From NCBI GenBank assembly GCA_963770765.1, contig CAVYQS010000007.1:372001-436000 (forward strand): a DNA stretch of 64,000 nucleotides, given 5' to 3'. Below, one piece after another: positions 8,184 to 17,161 of the stretch (the first letter of the stretch is position 1; each line of letters opens with the position of its first letter). Under the pieces are notes generated by a model, which was not told the DNA's origin, did no database searches, and saw only the letters and a list, made by a program, of their open reading frames with translations. The position numbers were made by a program, and so were the translations under genes. Origin of the DNA: CAVPCY01 sp963770765. GTDB lineage: Bacteria > Actinomycetota > Coriobacteriia > Anaerosomatales > PHET01.

Positions 8184-9347
8184 GTGTCACAGGCAGCACT
8201 GATATGGGACCCGGCTCTGGCCGACTACGACCTGGGCCCGCACCACCCCCTCAACCCGCTGCGGCTCACGCTCACCGTCGAGTTGCTCGCTGCGTACGGA
8301 GTGCTTGAGCGTTGCGACACGCTCACTCCGCGCGTGGCTTCCGAGAAGGATCTGCTGCTGGTGCATACGAGCGGTTACATCGAGGCCGTCCGCGAGTCGA
8401 GCGACTGGGGAGCCGGACTCCACGCCCGCATGGGCCTCGGCTCCGAGGACAACCCCATCTACCCCGGCATGCACGACATCGCAGCTCTCACCTGTGGAGC
8501 CTCCTCTCTGGGGTTGCAAGAGGTGCTGTCCGGACGGCACCCGCGGGCCTTCTCGATCGCGAGCGGCATGCATCACGCACACCGGCAGCGGGCGGCGGGC
8601 TTCTCGGTGTATAACGACGCAGCGGTCGCGATCGCGGTGGCGCGCGAGGCAGACCCTTCGCTTCGCGTGATGTATCTCGACATCGACGCCCACCACGGCG
8701 ACGGCGTTCAGGAGGCCTTCTACGGAACGGCCGAGGTCCTGACGGTCTCGTTGCACGAGAGCGGGTTGCACGCCTTCCCGGGCACCGGCTTCCCCGGGGA
8801 GTCCGGCTACGGCGAGGGCGAGGGACGCGCGGTCAACGTGCCCATGCCCGCCTGGGCGACCGATGAGTGCTACCGGCTCGCGTTCGAGGAGGTCGTGGCG
8901 CCGCTCGCACGCGCGTTCGCGCCCGATGTCATCGTCGCTCAGCTCGGCGTCGACGCCCACTACGCCGATCCGCTCACCGACCTGGCGATGACGCTTCCGG
9001 GCTACCGCGACATCGTTCGGAGGACGATCGCGCTCTCCGACGAGCTGTGCGGAGGTCGTCTGCTCGCACTCGGCGGCGGGGGCTACCACGTCGTGGAGGT
9101 CGTGCCGCGCGCGTGGGCGTGGGTCATGGCCGAGCTGCTCGGCATCGAGCTCGATGACCGGCTTCCCGAGAGCTGGCGACAGCACGTGTGCGAGACGCTC
9201 CAGCAGTGCGATGGGCCGACCAGCCTGGGCGCCACCGACCGGTTCGAGCTTCCCGCCGAGCAGGACGCGCGGGTGCGTGAGCAGGCGCAGGCCGCCATTC
9301 GCGAGGTCCGCGAGGCGGTCTTCCCGCGACACGGCCTGACACCCTAG
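8184..9347 (+). CDS. acuC: AcuC-type histone deacetylase family protein
   Basis: A 387-aa class I/II deacetylase fold of the acetoin-utilization protein AcuC type. Zinc and charge-relay residues are visible in YLDIDAHHGDG and later in VDAHYADP; a late GGGGYH completes the site. AcuC removes acetyl groups from lysines of acetyl-CoA synthetase in Bacillus. Here the gene is divergent from an acyl-CoA synthetase carrying an acetyltransferase domain, with about 134 bases between starts, so an acetylation/deacetylation pair is likely. The GTG at 8184 is chosen for the upstream GGGAG and because the family begins near this point. Confidence 0.85.
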   Translation: MSQAALIWDPALADYDLGPHHPLNPLRLTLTVELLAAYGVLERCDTLTPRVASEKDLLLVHTSGYIEAVRESSDWGAGLHARMGLGSEDNPIYPGMHDIAALTCGASSLGLQEVLSGRHPRAFSIASGMHHAHRQRAAGFSVYNDAAVAIAVAREADPSLRVMYLDIDAHHGDGVQEAFYGTAEVLTVSLHESGLHAFPGTGFPGESGYGEGEGRAVNVPMPAWATDECYRLAFEEVVAPLARAFAPDVIVAQLGVDAHYADPLTDLAMTLPGYRDIVRRTIALSDELCGGRLLALGGGGYHVVEVVPRAWAWVMAELLGIELDDRLPESWRQHVCETLQQCDGPTSLGATDRFELPAEQDARVREQAQAAIREVREAVFPRHGLTP

Positions 9348-9399
9348 CGGCGCGCGGTGCGAGGCGAGCGGCGGCGGCGACCGCACCAGCGGCGTCGCG

Positions 9400-10467
9400 C
9401 TACTCGGCCCCTGTCCCCAGCTCGATGCCGACGACGACCCAGTCGGAGCCGACGCCGTCTGCGCGCAGCCACGTGCGCTGCCCCACGGTGAACGTCGTCG
9501 TGCCCACTCGGTTCGCGCCGGTCGCGCCCTGATCGTCGAACTCGTCCACGTCGAACCGGTAGACCCCGGTCGCGACCTGCCGGGGTTCGCCGATTCGCAC
9601 CGAGCGGATCCCCTCGTCCTCGACCCTGGCCCACAGGCTCTCCAGCTCCGACAAGGCCTCCGGCGCGACATACGACCGTGCCGTGCTCATCTCGGAGCCG
9701 GGAGCGCCCATGAGGCCGATGTAGACCTGCTCGGTGACGCTTTGGAGCTGCGGCTCGATCGGTACGCCGCCACCCGTGGTCTTCCCCGAGAACTCCGCCG
9801 AGATGGCCGCATCGGCGAGCCACGCCCCGCCCACGTCCAGAGGGATGACAGACGCACCCGCGAGCAGAACCGCCGAGAAGAGCGCGACCACCACCGCAAG
9901 CGCAGTCCGACGTCGTGGCGCGAGGCCCATCGCCTCAAGCTCCGCCAGGCGGACGAGGCGCCAGAAGCCGGGAGCACGCACCACGGCCAGGCCGGTGAGC
10001 GTCATGCCCGGGCTGAGCGTGCGCCCTCCCGTCCTCCACGGCCGCCAGATGAAGAAGGGCCACGCGAGGGTCGCCACGCCCAGTGCGACCGCGATCGCGA
10101 CGCTGAACCCGCGCGGCTGGCCGAACACAGCCGCGACGTAGAGCGGCACCGCGGCCGCCGCCGGGACCGACAGCCCGATCGCCAGGTCGGTCGGAGCGGC
10201 GATACCGAGCCGCCACCACACCCCCGACGACATGCCGGCGCTCGCATCGAGTCCTCGTTCGGCCAGGATGCCCCGCGCGAGCTCTGCCGGATCCCCCAGC
10301 CGCTCCGTCTCCCGAGCCGCGGCTTCGGGATCCTGTGCGGCCGCCTCATCGAGCAGTGAACGGATCTCGTCGACGAGCTCGTCGGTGTCTTGCGCACCTG
10401 CTGCCTCGAGCTCGGAGCGCAACCTCGACAGGTACTCGTCCACGTTCCCGGACGCGATGTGGCTCAT
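9400..10467 (-). CDS. HAAS-domain (DUF1700-like) multi-pass membrane protein
   Basis: A 355-aa protein. The first about 75 residues form the helical HAAS domain usual in partners of PadR regulators (EYLSRLRSELE, ERLGDPAELARGIL). Four or five membrane helices follow, then a C-terminal extracytoplasmic domain of about 130 aa with beta character. The ATG at 10467 overlaps the stop of the PadR gene (ATGA), so translation is coupled. Such proteins are thought to act as membrane sensors or PadR antagonists. The ligand is unknown. Confidence 0.7.
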   Translation of the reverse strand: MSHIASGNVDEYLSRLRSELEAAGAQDTDELVDEIRSLLDEAAAQDPEAAARETERLGDPAELARGILAERGLDASAGMSSGVWWRLGIAAPTDLAIGLSVPAAAAVPLYVAAVFGQPRGFSVAIAVALGVATLAWPFFIWRPWRTGGRTLSPGMTLTGLAVVRAPGFWRLVRLAELEAMGLAPRRRTALAVVVALFSAVLLAGASVIPLDVGGAWLADAAISAEFSGKTTGGGVPIEPQLQSVTEQVYIGLMGAPGSEMSTARSYVAPEALSELESLWARVEDEGIRSVRIGEPRQVATGVYRFDVDEFDDQGATGANRVGTTTFTVGQRTWLRADGVGSDWVVVGIELGTGAE

Positions 10468-10805
10468 GCGCCCTCCCCCCTCAGGGTTGCCATGGCCTCG
10501 CCGATGCGCCGCCATTCGACTCGGGCCCGCTGCAGGAACGCGGCACCGTCCGAGGTGATCTCGTAGTACTTGCGCGGGTTGCCCGGCGAGTCGGTCTCCC
10601 ACGCAGCGGCCACGAGGCGATCCGCCTCGAGCCGCTTGAGTACCGGGTAGACCGTGCTGAGACCGGCGACCAGATCCCCCAGCTCATCAAGGGCCTGCAC
10701 GATCCCGTAGCCGTGCATTCTCCCGCGCGCGTTGAGCAGCTCGAGAACGAACAGCTCGACGATGCCCTTGCGCGTCTGCGCGAGCCAGGGAGCTAGTGGA
10801 TCCAC
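10464..10805 (-). CDS. PadR-family transcriptional regulator
   Basis: A 113-aa PadR repressor with a winged helix (GIVELFVLELL, HGYGIVQAL, GLSTVYPVLKRLEADRLV, PRKYYEIT). PadR proteins commonly repress membrane or efflux genes in response to small molecules. The GTG start at 10805 overlaps the end of the upstream membrane protein gene by 13 bases and has GGGGAG upstream. Its own stop overlaps the HAAS gene. The three genes form one tight operon, and autoregulation is likely. Confidence 0.88.
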   Translation of the reverse strand: MDPLAPWLAQTRKGIVELFVLELLNARGRMHGYGIVQALDELGDLVAGLSTVYPVLKRLEADRLVAAAWETDSPGNPRKYYEITSDGAAFLQRARVEWRRIGEAMATLRGEGA

Positions 10806-11212
10806 GCGACGTTCTCCCCACCGGTGGTGACCGTCTTGGGCTCACGACCAAAGCGCCACCAGCCCAGGAACACCCCCATGGCGATCGCCACTCCCAGCGC
10901 GACCAGGATCGCCCACCGCGGCTCCGCCGCGAAGGACACCGCCACGCTCCACAGCGTGGTGAACCCGCTCGCGAACAGCAGCGCGCTCCCGAGCCACGGC
11001 AGTCTCGCGGTCGAACAGAGCCCGCCCACCATGAAGCCGATGGCACAGGTCATGCCCCCGAGGGTCGCGACCAGGGTGCCGAACGCGTTGACGGTGACGG
11101 ACTCCACGCTGAGCAGCCAGAAAGCCGCCATCCCGACGAATGACGCCATCAAGCCCCCGAGAAGCGCGCCGTATAGCCCGTGCAGGTCGAACCGACTCTT
11201 GCTCTCCGACAT
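10793..11212 (-). CDS. Four-helix membrane protein
   Basis: A 139-aa integral membrane protein with four hydrophobic helices (about residues 14-36, 45-68, 70-90, 98-118) and a short polar tail. It is the first gene of the PadR operon, with GAGGGGG ahead of its ATG. No family is recognised. It may be a transporter-like or sensory partner of the HAAS protein. Confidence 0.6.
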   Translation of the reverse strand: MSESKSRFDLHGLYGALLGGLMASFVGMAAFWLLSVESVTVNAFGTLVATLGGMTCAIGFMVGGLCSTARLPWLGSALLFASGFTTLWSVAVSFAAEPRWAILVALGVAIAMGVFLGWWRFGREPKTVTTGGENVAWIH

Positions 11213-11273
11213 GCCTACACCCCCTCGTGACCACTGCCCACCCGCGCACGTACTTCACCGTGTACCGACTCCA

Positions 11274-12638
11274 CTACGCCAGCATCTCCCGCATCGCGGC
11301 ACGCCAGACGCGCGGCAGCCGCTCTTGCAGCAGCTCAGGTCGTCCGATACTCTCACCGATCATCCGCGTCACGAACGGTCGCGCCACCTCCATGATGTCG
11401 ATGTCCGGGTAGAGCCGCCGCGCCACGCCCTCGACCGTCGCGAGTGACTTGACCAGCAGCCCGTAGCCCCCCGGAATCGCGATTCCGTTGCGACGCAGCA
11501 AGCCGAGGAACCCGAACCCGAAGTGCCGGAAGTCCGTGCTGCCGCCCGCCATCGTCTCGTCGAGCAGCACGCCCAGCTCGCGCCGCACCGTCTCCACCTT
11601 GTCGGGCGGCACGACCACACCCAGGTTCGCCGAGTAGCGCAGCGCCCTGTCGGCATCGCGGTAGACGAAGCCCGCGAGTACCTGGGCGATGTCGCCACGT
11701 TCCGCGTCCGTGAGGTGCCCCACGATGCCGAAGTCGAGGTAGGCGATCCGGCTGTCGGGAGTCACGAAGAGGTTCGACGGGTGCAGGTCGGCGTGGTAGC
11801 GACCGTAGAGCATCACCTGGCGCATGAAGGCGGTCGCGCCGTGGACCGCGAGCCCGTGGGCATCGACGCCCGCCAACTCCGCCTCGCTGAGTTCCGAGAG
11901 GCGCCATCCGTACATGCGCTCCATCGTCAGCACCTGGGGAGCCGAGTGGGTCCACACGATGCGTGGCACGACGATCTTGGGGTCCGGTCGGAAGTCAAAG
12001 GCGAAACGGTCGGCGACGCGGCCCTCGACGCGCAGGTCGAGTTCGCGTTCCAGCGATGCCGCGAACTCGTCGAGCAGCGAGCCGAGATCGATTCCGCGCA
12101 CCAGCCACCGCGCGAGAGCGCTGGCAGCAAGACGCCGAGCCTCCACGACATCGGTACGCAGAGCGTCTGCCGCACCAGGGCGGATGACCTTCACGACCAC
12201 CTCGGCACCAGCGGGCAGTTCCTCGCCCCACACCGGACGGTAGGGCGCCGCAAGGACAGCGGCGTGCACCTGCGCAACCGATGCGGTCGCGAGCGGCGTC
12301 TCGTCTATCGACGCGTACAGCGAACCGACCGACGCACCCAGACTCGCCTCTATCACCGGCGCGAGACGGGAGAACGGGACGGGAGCCACTCGGTCACACA
12401 GGCGCTCCATCTCGCCGGCGAGCTCGTCGCCGAACTCGTCGGGGCGCACCGAGATCATCTGCCCCAGCTTGATGAACGCGCCGCCCAGCTTCTCGAACGC
12501 GCGGTGCCACTCGACAGCGAACGCGGCACGCCGCGCAGCAGCCGAGACAAGCCCGAATCGAGACCTGACGAGGCCTCGAGCCCCCGCTGCGAGCAGTACG
12601 CGCGTGATCTCCCCCGAGCGCGCGGACATCTCGGTCAC
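11274..12638 (-). CDS. AarF/UbiB-family (ABC1) atypical kinase
   Basis: A 454-aa protein of the UbiB/ADCK family of atypical protein-like kinases or ATPases linked to isoprenoid quinone biosynthesis and lipid homeostasis. It shows the signature KLGQMIS (KxGQ motif), an Ala-rich loop region, FHADLHPSNLF-like catalytic residues (YHADLHPSN) and YLDFGIVG (metal-binding DFG). The C-terminus lacks obvious membrane helices. Its ATG overlaps the stop of a small coiled-coil protein gene (ATGA). The partner pathway is not visible in the window. Confidence 0.87.
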   Translation of the reverse strand: MTEMSARSGEITRVLLAAGARGLVRSRFGLVSAAARRAAFAVEWHRAFEKLGGAFIKLGQMISVRPDEFGDELAGEMERLCDRVAPVPFSRLAPVIEASLGASVGSLYASIDETPLATASVAQVHAAVLAAPYRPVWGEELPAGAEVVVKVIRPGAADALRTDVVEARRLAASALARWLVRGIDLGSLLDEFAASLERELDLRVEGRVADRFAFDFRPDPKIVVPRIVWTHSAPQVLTMERMYGWRLSELSEAELAGVDAHGLAVHGATAFMRQVMLYGRYHADLHPSNLFVTPDSRIAYLDFGIVGHLTDAERGDIAQVLAGFVYRDADRALRYSANLGVVVPPDKVETVRRELGVLLDETMAGGSTDFRHFGFGFLGLLRRNGIAIPGGYGLLVKSLATVEGVARRLYPDIDIMEVARPFVTRMIGESIGRPELLQERLPRVWRAAMREMLA

Positions 12639-12979
12639 GCCCCTTTGGCGCCGACGTGTGCCGCGATCGCGTCGAGCGTCGCCTGCATCTGGTCCAGGCG
12701 GCCGCGCAGCTCCGAGACCTCGAACCTGACCTCATCGAGGCGCTCGTCTTGAGGACTCGTCGCATCGCCGGCGTTCCCGGAGGCGATCTGCTCCTTGAGG
12801 CGCGCCTTCTCCTCGGCGACCATCGCCATGAAGCCGTCCGTGAACGCGTCGGGTCCGCCAGACATGCCCTCGCCGCCGCCGGCGCGCCCGCGCTCGACCG
12901 ACTGCACCATGAGATCGTCGGCTTGGTCGTGCGTGAACATCCACAGTGCGAAGAACTTCATGGGATCGAAGTCCGCCAT
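12635..12979 (-). CDS. Small coiled-coil (phasin-like) protein
   Basis: A 114-aa protein from an ATG at 12979 with GGGGAGG about eight bases upstream. The N-terminal half is aromatic and helical (FFALWMFTHDQADDL). The C-terminal half is a heptad coiled coil (EVRFEVSELRGRLDQMQATL). This resembles phasin/PhaE-like or poly(3-hydroxybutyrate) accessory helices but is not diagnostic. It is translationally coupled to the UbiB-like kinase gene. An earlier in-frame start at 13069 would read through the putative operator and is less likely. Confidence 0.55.
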   Translation of the reverse strand: MADFDPMKFFALWMFTHDQADDLMVQSVERGRAGGGEGMSGGPDAFTDGFMAMVAEEKARLKEQIASGNAGDATSPQDERLDEVRFEVSELRGRLDQMQATLDAIAAHVGAKGA

Positions 12980-13045
12980 CTCAACCGCCTCCCCAGGTAG
13001 ACCGAGCGCGTCCCCGATACAACGCGCCACTACGGATAGTATTAC

Positions 13046-13076
13046 GCAATACGTATTAGTGTGCAACACGTCTTAG
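13046..13076. promoter_or_regulatory. Putative operator: two 14-bp direct repeats
   Basis: GCAATACGTATTAG (13046-13059) and GCAACACGTCTTAG (13063-13076) are repeated with a 17-bp period; the first contains the perfect palindrome AATACGTATT. They overlap a likely -35/-10 (TTGCAC ... TAATAC/TACTAT on the minus strand) for the coiled-coil/UbiB operon. A TetR- or PadR-type regulator site is plausible. Confidence 0.45.
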
Positions 13077-13151
13077 CCAAGCGGGGACCAAGGAAGCGGC
13101 TCCACTCCACAGGGGGCGCGTCGGCGGATGATCCGCAGGTCGCTCGGGACG

Positions 13152-14432
13152 CTACCTCGCGAAGTGAGTGATCGCATACTCCAGGTAGCGCGACTTGACC
13201 TGCCGGCTCGCCATGACCTGCTTGATGGGCGGCAGGCTGAGGACGACACCGAACACGGCGGCCAGGGCGCGGTGATTCCACAACACGCGGTTGTCGAAGA
13301 TGAGGTCCTGCAGGTCGCCGCGCTCGATGGCCATGACGACGACGCGGTGCAGCGAGTTCAGCGGCGTGATGACCCTCTCGGGGCGCGAGCGCAGACTCAG
13401 CCCCGCCCGCGAGCAGGTCCGCACGCACACGCCGCAGCCCAGACACGTGTCTTCGTCGATCTTGGCCTTTCGCGACTTCGCGTCGCGGCCATCGTTCGCC
13501 GAGACAAGCGACATCGCCTCGACCGGGCAGGCGATGACGCACTTCCCGCAGCCGTTACACGTAGTCTCATCGACCACCGGCAGGAAGTTCGAGGTGTGCA
13601 CCGGATTCAGCATCCCGAACTTGCGCGCCGCGATCATCGCCTCGCAGCAGCAACCGCAGCAGTTGCAGATGAAGTTGACGCCTTGGCGCACGTTCTCACC
13701 GAACTGCACGAGGTTCTGCTCGTAGGCCTGCTGCAGCAGGTCCATCCCCTCGGCGACATCTACTGAGCGCGCGTAGCCGTGCCGGGTGAGCGCCGCAGCC
13801 GCACCGTTGAACGTCATGCAGATCTCCATCGGCGCGTCGCAGTTGCGGTCCACGTGCATCATCTTGTGGCGGCAGTAGCACACGCCGACTCCGCGATGCG
13901 TGGCGGACCGGATGACCTCACTGGCGCGTTCGTAGTCGAGCACGTGCACGGCGTTCTCGCTGGTCAGGACCGGCTCGTGGACGAAGGTCCGTCCGAGTTG
14001 CGTCTCTCCTCGGACGAACAGGTTCGTGATGAACTCCTCCTCGACGTTGAGATACTGGTAGAAGAGTTCGCCGAGCACCTTCTGGTCGATGTCACCGCGC
14101 ATGCGCATCATCGAGAACTCGAAGAAGCCGGCCATCGGCGGCGGCAGGACGTAGGTGGTCTCGCCGTCGCGCTCCGTGTCGACCAGGATCGCGCGACTCG
14201 CCAGCTCATCGAGGACGCGACGGGTCTCGGCGACGTCCATCTTGAGGATGCGTGCGGCCTTCTCGGCGGTGAAGGGCTTGATGGGCAGCTGCGCCACGAT
14301 CCCGGCCTCGCGCTCGCTCAGCAGGATCGCGAGGATCTGGTAGAGCGACTCGGACGGCGGCGCTCCCTGGGGGAAACGGTTGAGCCGGTCGACGAGTTCG
14401 GTGTAGCCGGACTTCACCGAGACATGGGACAT
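13152..14432 (-). CDS. Winged-helix and 2x[4Fe-4S] ferredoxin-domain protein
   Basis: A 426-aa cytoplasmic Fe-S protein. Residues 1-110 resemble a winged helix (AEKAARILKMDVAETRRVLDEL). The middle has a Cys-rich segment including the unusual run CNCCGCCC (near residue 260). A bacterial two-cluster ferredoxin domain follows (CNGCGKCVIACP and CLGCGVCVRTCS, about residues 295-355). Similar proteins occur in strict anaerobes near reductases and hydrogenases; the function is not established. The ATG at 14432 has GGAGGG upstream. It stands alone, with the convergent UbiB operon promoter region downstream. Confidence 0.72.
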   Translation of the reverse strand: MSHVSVKSGYTELVDRLNRFPQGAPPSESLYQILAILLSEREAGIVAQLPIKPFTAEKAARILKMDVAETRRVLDELASRAILVDTERDGETTYVLPPPMAGFFEFSMMRMRGDIDQKVLGELFYQYLNVEEEFITNLFVRGETQLGRTFVHEPVLTSENAVHVLDYERASEVIRSATHRGVGVCYCRHKMMHVDRNCDAPMEICMTFNGAAAALTRHGYARSVDVAEGMDLLQQAYEQNLVQFGENVRQGVNFICNCCGCCCEAMIAARKFGMLNPVHTSNFLPVVDETTCNGCGKCVIACPVEAMSLVSANDGRDAKSRKAKIDEDTCLGCGVCVRTCSRAGLSLRSRPERVITPLNSLHRVVVMAIERGDLQDLIFDNRVLWNHRALAAVFGVVLSLPPIKQVMASRQVKSRYLEYAITHFAR

Positions 14433-14664
14433 ATCGACCCTCCTGCGCGCGTTGCAGTCGATGCTGTCTGAGCACTCCCTGACCGTTCGAGTCACATCCG
14501 CGAACGCACGATGGGACCCTCGATACGGGGAATACCCTCAGCGGCCCGGCGCCACACATGGAACCGTTCGCGCCGCGAACGGGCATCCTAGACACGAAGG
14601 CCCGAGTGAACGCGGGGCGCTCGGCAGGAGACCGGCAGCCGCCGGCCCGGGAGGAAGAACCGAC

Positions 14665-15102
14665 ATGAGGAGAAGGACCGACAGGAGCTTGAGCGCACGC
14701 ACCGTATCCGTCCTCGCCGCAGGGGCGCTCACCGTCGCGCTTGTCGGGCTTGCAGGCTGCGGGCTTCTCGGACGTGGCCGAACCGGGACGGTGGAGGTTC
14801 CCGGCGAGCCGGTCGGAATCGTCGGAGCCATCACGAGCATCGACCGTGGGGGCCAGCAAGGAGCTTGGGGCTCCCTGCTCGTCGAGGGTGGCGAGCAACC
14901 GCCGGGAGCGGTCTCCGACAAGGCCTCGGTCAGGATCACCGAGAAGACACTCGTCGCGCGCGGCGGGCGGTGGGTCGCACCCGACGACCTGGAGGTCGGG
15001 ATGATCGTGACGGTGTGGTTCGAGGGCCCGGTGGCGGAGTCCTATCCCGTGCAGGGCACGGCGAGCTTCATCGAGGTGACGGGCGAACCCGGCTTGGAGT
15101 AG
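14665..15102 (+). CDS. Small lipoprotein, DUF3221-like
   Basis: A 145-aa lipoprotein with an Arg-rich N-terminus, hydrophobic helix and lipobox LAGC (about residues 28-31). The mature part is a small beta-barrel-like domain (VGIVGAITSIDRG, VRITEKTLV, LEVGMIVTVWF) that resembles DUF3221 (OB-like) lipoproteins. Role unknown. The gene is divergent from the Fe-S protein gene. The 232-base gap between them contains no other feature I can support. Confidence 0.6.
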   Translation: MRRRTDRSLSARTVSVLAAGALTVALVGLAGCGLLGRGRTGTVEVPGEPVGIVGAITSIDRGGQQGAWGSLLVEGGEQPPGAVSDKASVRITEKTLVARGGRWVAPDDLEVGMIVTVWFEGPVAESYPVQGTASFIEVTGEPGLE

Positions 15103-15124
15103 TCCCTAGGATGAGGATGGGTGT

Positions 15125-15673
15125 ATGGCCTACGTAGCGCTGCTCCGCGGGATCAACGTCGGAGGCAAGAATACCGTCGAGATGAAGCGGCTCAAGGCGA
15201 CGTTCGAGCGGGCCGGGATGAAAGCGGTGCGGACGTACATCAACTCCGGCAACGTGGTCTTTCAGCACGATTCGCATGACACCGGGCCGCTCGCCGACGC
15301 GCTTGCGCGCGCCATCGAGGCCGACTTCGGATTCCCGGTGAAGGTGCTGGTGCGCGACTCTCGGGACTTCGCGGTCCTGATGGGAGCGCTTCCGGACTCC
15401 TGGGTCAACGATCAGACGGCGAAGTGCGATGTGATGTTCCTGCGGGAGGCGGTCGACCACGAGAGCGTGCTCGATCAGCTCGTCATCAGGCCCGAGATCG
15501 ACGACGTCAGATACGTCCCGGGAGCACTGCTATGGCGCGTCGACCGACCGAACGCCACCAAGAGCGGGATGATGAAGCTCGTCGGCACGGAGCTCTATGC
15601 TCAGATGACGGTGCGGAACTGCAACACACTCCGGAAGCTCGCCGCGCTCGTACAGGAGGCGGATGCCACGTGA
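15125..15673 (+). CDS. DUF1697 family protein
   Basis: A 182-aa cytoplasmic protein matching DUF1697 from its N-terminal signature YVALLRGINVGG and the later TYINSGNVVFQ. The function of the family is not established. It starts 22 bases after the lipoprotein stop. The same-strand order suggests read-through but no functional link. Confidence 0.85.
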   Translation: MAYVALLRGINVGGKNTVEMKRLKATFERAGMKAVRTYINSGNVVFQHDSHDTGPLADALARAIEADFGFPVKVLVRDSRDFAVLMGALPDSWVNDQTAKCDVMFLREAVDHESVLDQLVIRPEIDDVRYVPGALLWRVDRPNATKSGMMKLVGTELYAQMTVRNCNTLRKLAALVQEADAT

Positions 15674-15740
15674 GGTGTCGAGGTGGGTGCGAGACGGCCC
15701 GGGCTGTGCGCGGGCGAACCCGACCCGAGCTGATCCCGCG

Positions 15741-16427
15741 TCAGGCGCCGATCGTCCCGCGACCAACCGACATCTTGGCCTGCAAGCCACGTGCGACGTT
15801 GGAGATCGTGAAGTTGATCGTGAAGTAGATGAGCGAGATCACGAGGTAGATGGTGATGATCTGCTCCGGCTTCCAGTACGTCGCTGCGAGGATGGTGCCT
15901 TTGAACATCAGCTCGTAGGCGCCGATCGCCATGGCGAACGACGAGTCCTTGATGACGGTCACGAACTGGGAGACGATCGGCGGCGTCATCTTGACCACGG
16001 ACGGCGGCAGCACGATGTAGCGCATCGACTGCAGGAACGAGAAGCCCTGCGAGCGTGCCGCCTCCCACTGCCCGGTCGGCACCGAGTTCAAGCCGCCTCG
16101 GATGACCTCGGCGATGATCGCCGTGGTGAAGATCGTCAGGCCGATGGTGGCCGCCCACATCGCGGGCAGGCCCAAGACGAAGTAGCTCACCAGGATCAGC
16201 AGCAGAGCCGGCAGGTTCCGGACGACCTCGACGTAGGCCGCCGCGAGCTGGCTGATGACCGGCAGCCCTGAGTACCTCATCGCCCCGATCACCGTGCCGA
16301 AGACGAAGCTGAGCACGATGGACATGGCGGCGATCTGCAGCGTCAGAATGAGACCTTGGCCCAGGCTGATGTAGAAGACCGGGTCGGTCAGCATATCGAC
16401 GACGGGGCTGGTCACGGCGACATCCAT
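15741..16427 (-). CDS. Polar amino-acid ABC transporter permease (second)
   Basis: A 228-aa inner-membrane permease of the His/Glu/Gln/Arg/opine (HisM/GlnP) family, with five or six helices and the EAA loop region (GGLNSVPTGQWEAARSQG). It pairs with the preceding permease to form the channel. The ATG at 16427 gives a one-base TGATG overlap with the upstream permease stop; a TTG one codon earlier is also possible. It ends the importer operon ATPase - binding protein - permease - permease. Confidence 0.87.
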   Translation of the reverse strand: MDVAVTSPVVDMLTDPVFYISLGQGLILTLQIAAMSIVLSFVFGTVIGAMRYSGLPVISQLAAAYVEVVRNLPALLLILVSYFVLGLPAMWAATIGLTIFTTAIIAEVIRGGLNSVPTGQWEAARSQGFSFLQSMRYIVLPPSVVKMTPPIVSQFVTVIKDSSFAMAIGAYELMFKGTILAATYWKPEQIITIYLVISLIYFTINFTISNVARGLQAKMSVGRGTIGA

Positions 16428-17134
16428 CAAGCGGCCCTCGTGCGTTCTTCAAGACGCCGTGCCAGGACCGCGAGCGGGAAGCACATGAGGAAGTAGATGA
16501 GGCCCACCATGAAGTACGTGGGGCCGTAGTGCCCGAAGCGGCCCGCGAAGGAGTCGCCCGCGTACATGAGGTCACCGCCCGCGATGATCGCGATGACCGA
16601 GGTGTTCTTGATCAGACTGACCGCTTGGTTCGTCAGAGGCGGCAAGACGATGCGCATCGCCTGCGGGATGACGATGTAGCGCATCGCCCCGATGTAGGTG
16701 AATCCCTGCGACAACGCCGCCTCGAGCTGGCCTCTGCCGATCGACTGGATCCCCGCTCGAACGACCTCTGCGATGTAGGCGCCGTGGTACATGCCGACGC
16801 CGAAGATACCGATCGAGACGACCGGGATGAACAGCCCGGGCCAGATGAGCGGAATCGCGTTGTAGAGCATGAACACCTGGATGAGCAACGGCGTGTTCTG
16901 GAAGAACTCCACGTAGCCGCGAGCGAAGGCGCGCGGGATCTTCCAGTGCGACGCCGACATGACGCCTATGACGATCCCCAGGGCCAGCGCGACGGCCAGC
17001 CCCAGGGTCGCCACAAGCAACGTGATCAGTGCTCCGGCCACGAGCACGTCGATGTTCGAGAACAGCGCCTCCCACCGAGGGACCGCGAACGGCCCTTCTT
17101 GCAGGAAGCCTATGCTCTCGAAGAGATCAGACAT
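16427..17134 (-). CDS. Polar amino-acid ABC transporter permease (first)
   Basis: A 235-aa permease of the same family, with the EAA motif in AGIQSIGRGQLEAALSQG and helices typical of GlnP-type proteins. It lies 27 bases after the substrate-binding protein gene and overlaps the second permease. Together they form the heterodimeric channel for a polar amino acid; the precise substrate cannot be told from sequence. Confidence 0.87.
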   Translation of the reverse strand: MSDLFESIGFLQEGPFAVPRWEALFSNIDVLVAGALITLLVATLGLAVALALGIVIGVMSASHWKIPRAFARGYVEFFQNTPLLIQVFMLYNAIPLIWPGLFIPVVSIGIFGVGMYHGAYIAEVVRAGIQSIGRGQLEAALSQGFTYIGAMRYIVIPQAMRIVLPPLTNQAVSLIKNTSVIAIIAGGDLMYAGDSFAGRFGHYGPTYFMVGLIYFLMCFPLAVLARRLEERTRAA

Positions 17135-17161
17135 GCGTGGCTACGTCCTGATCGCGAACGA

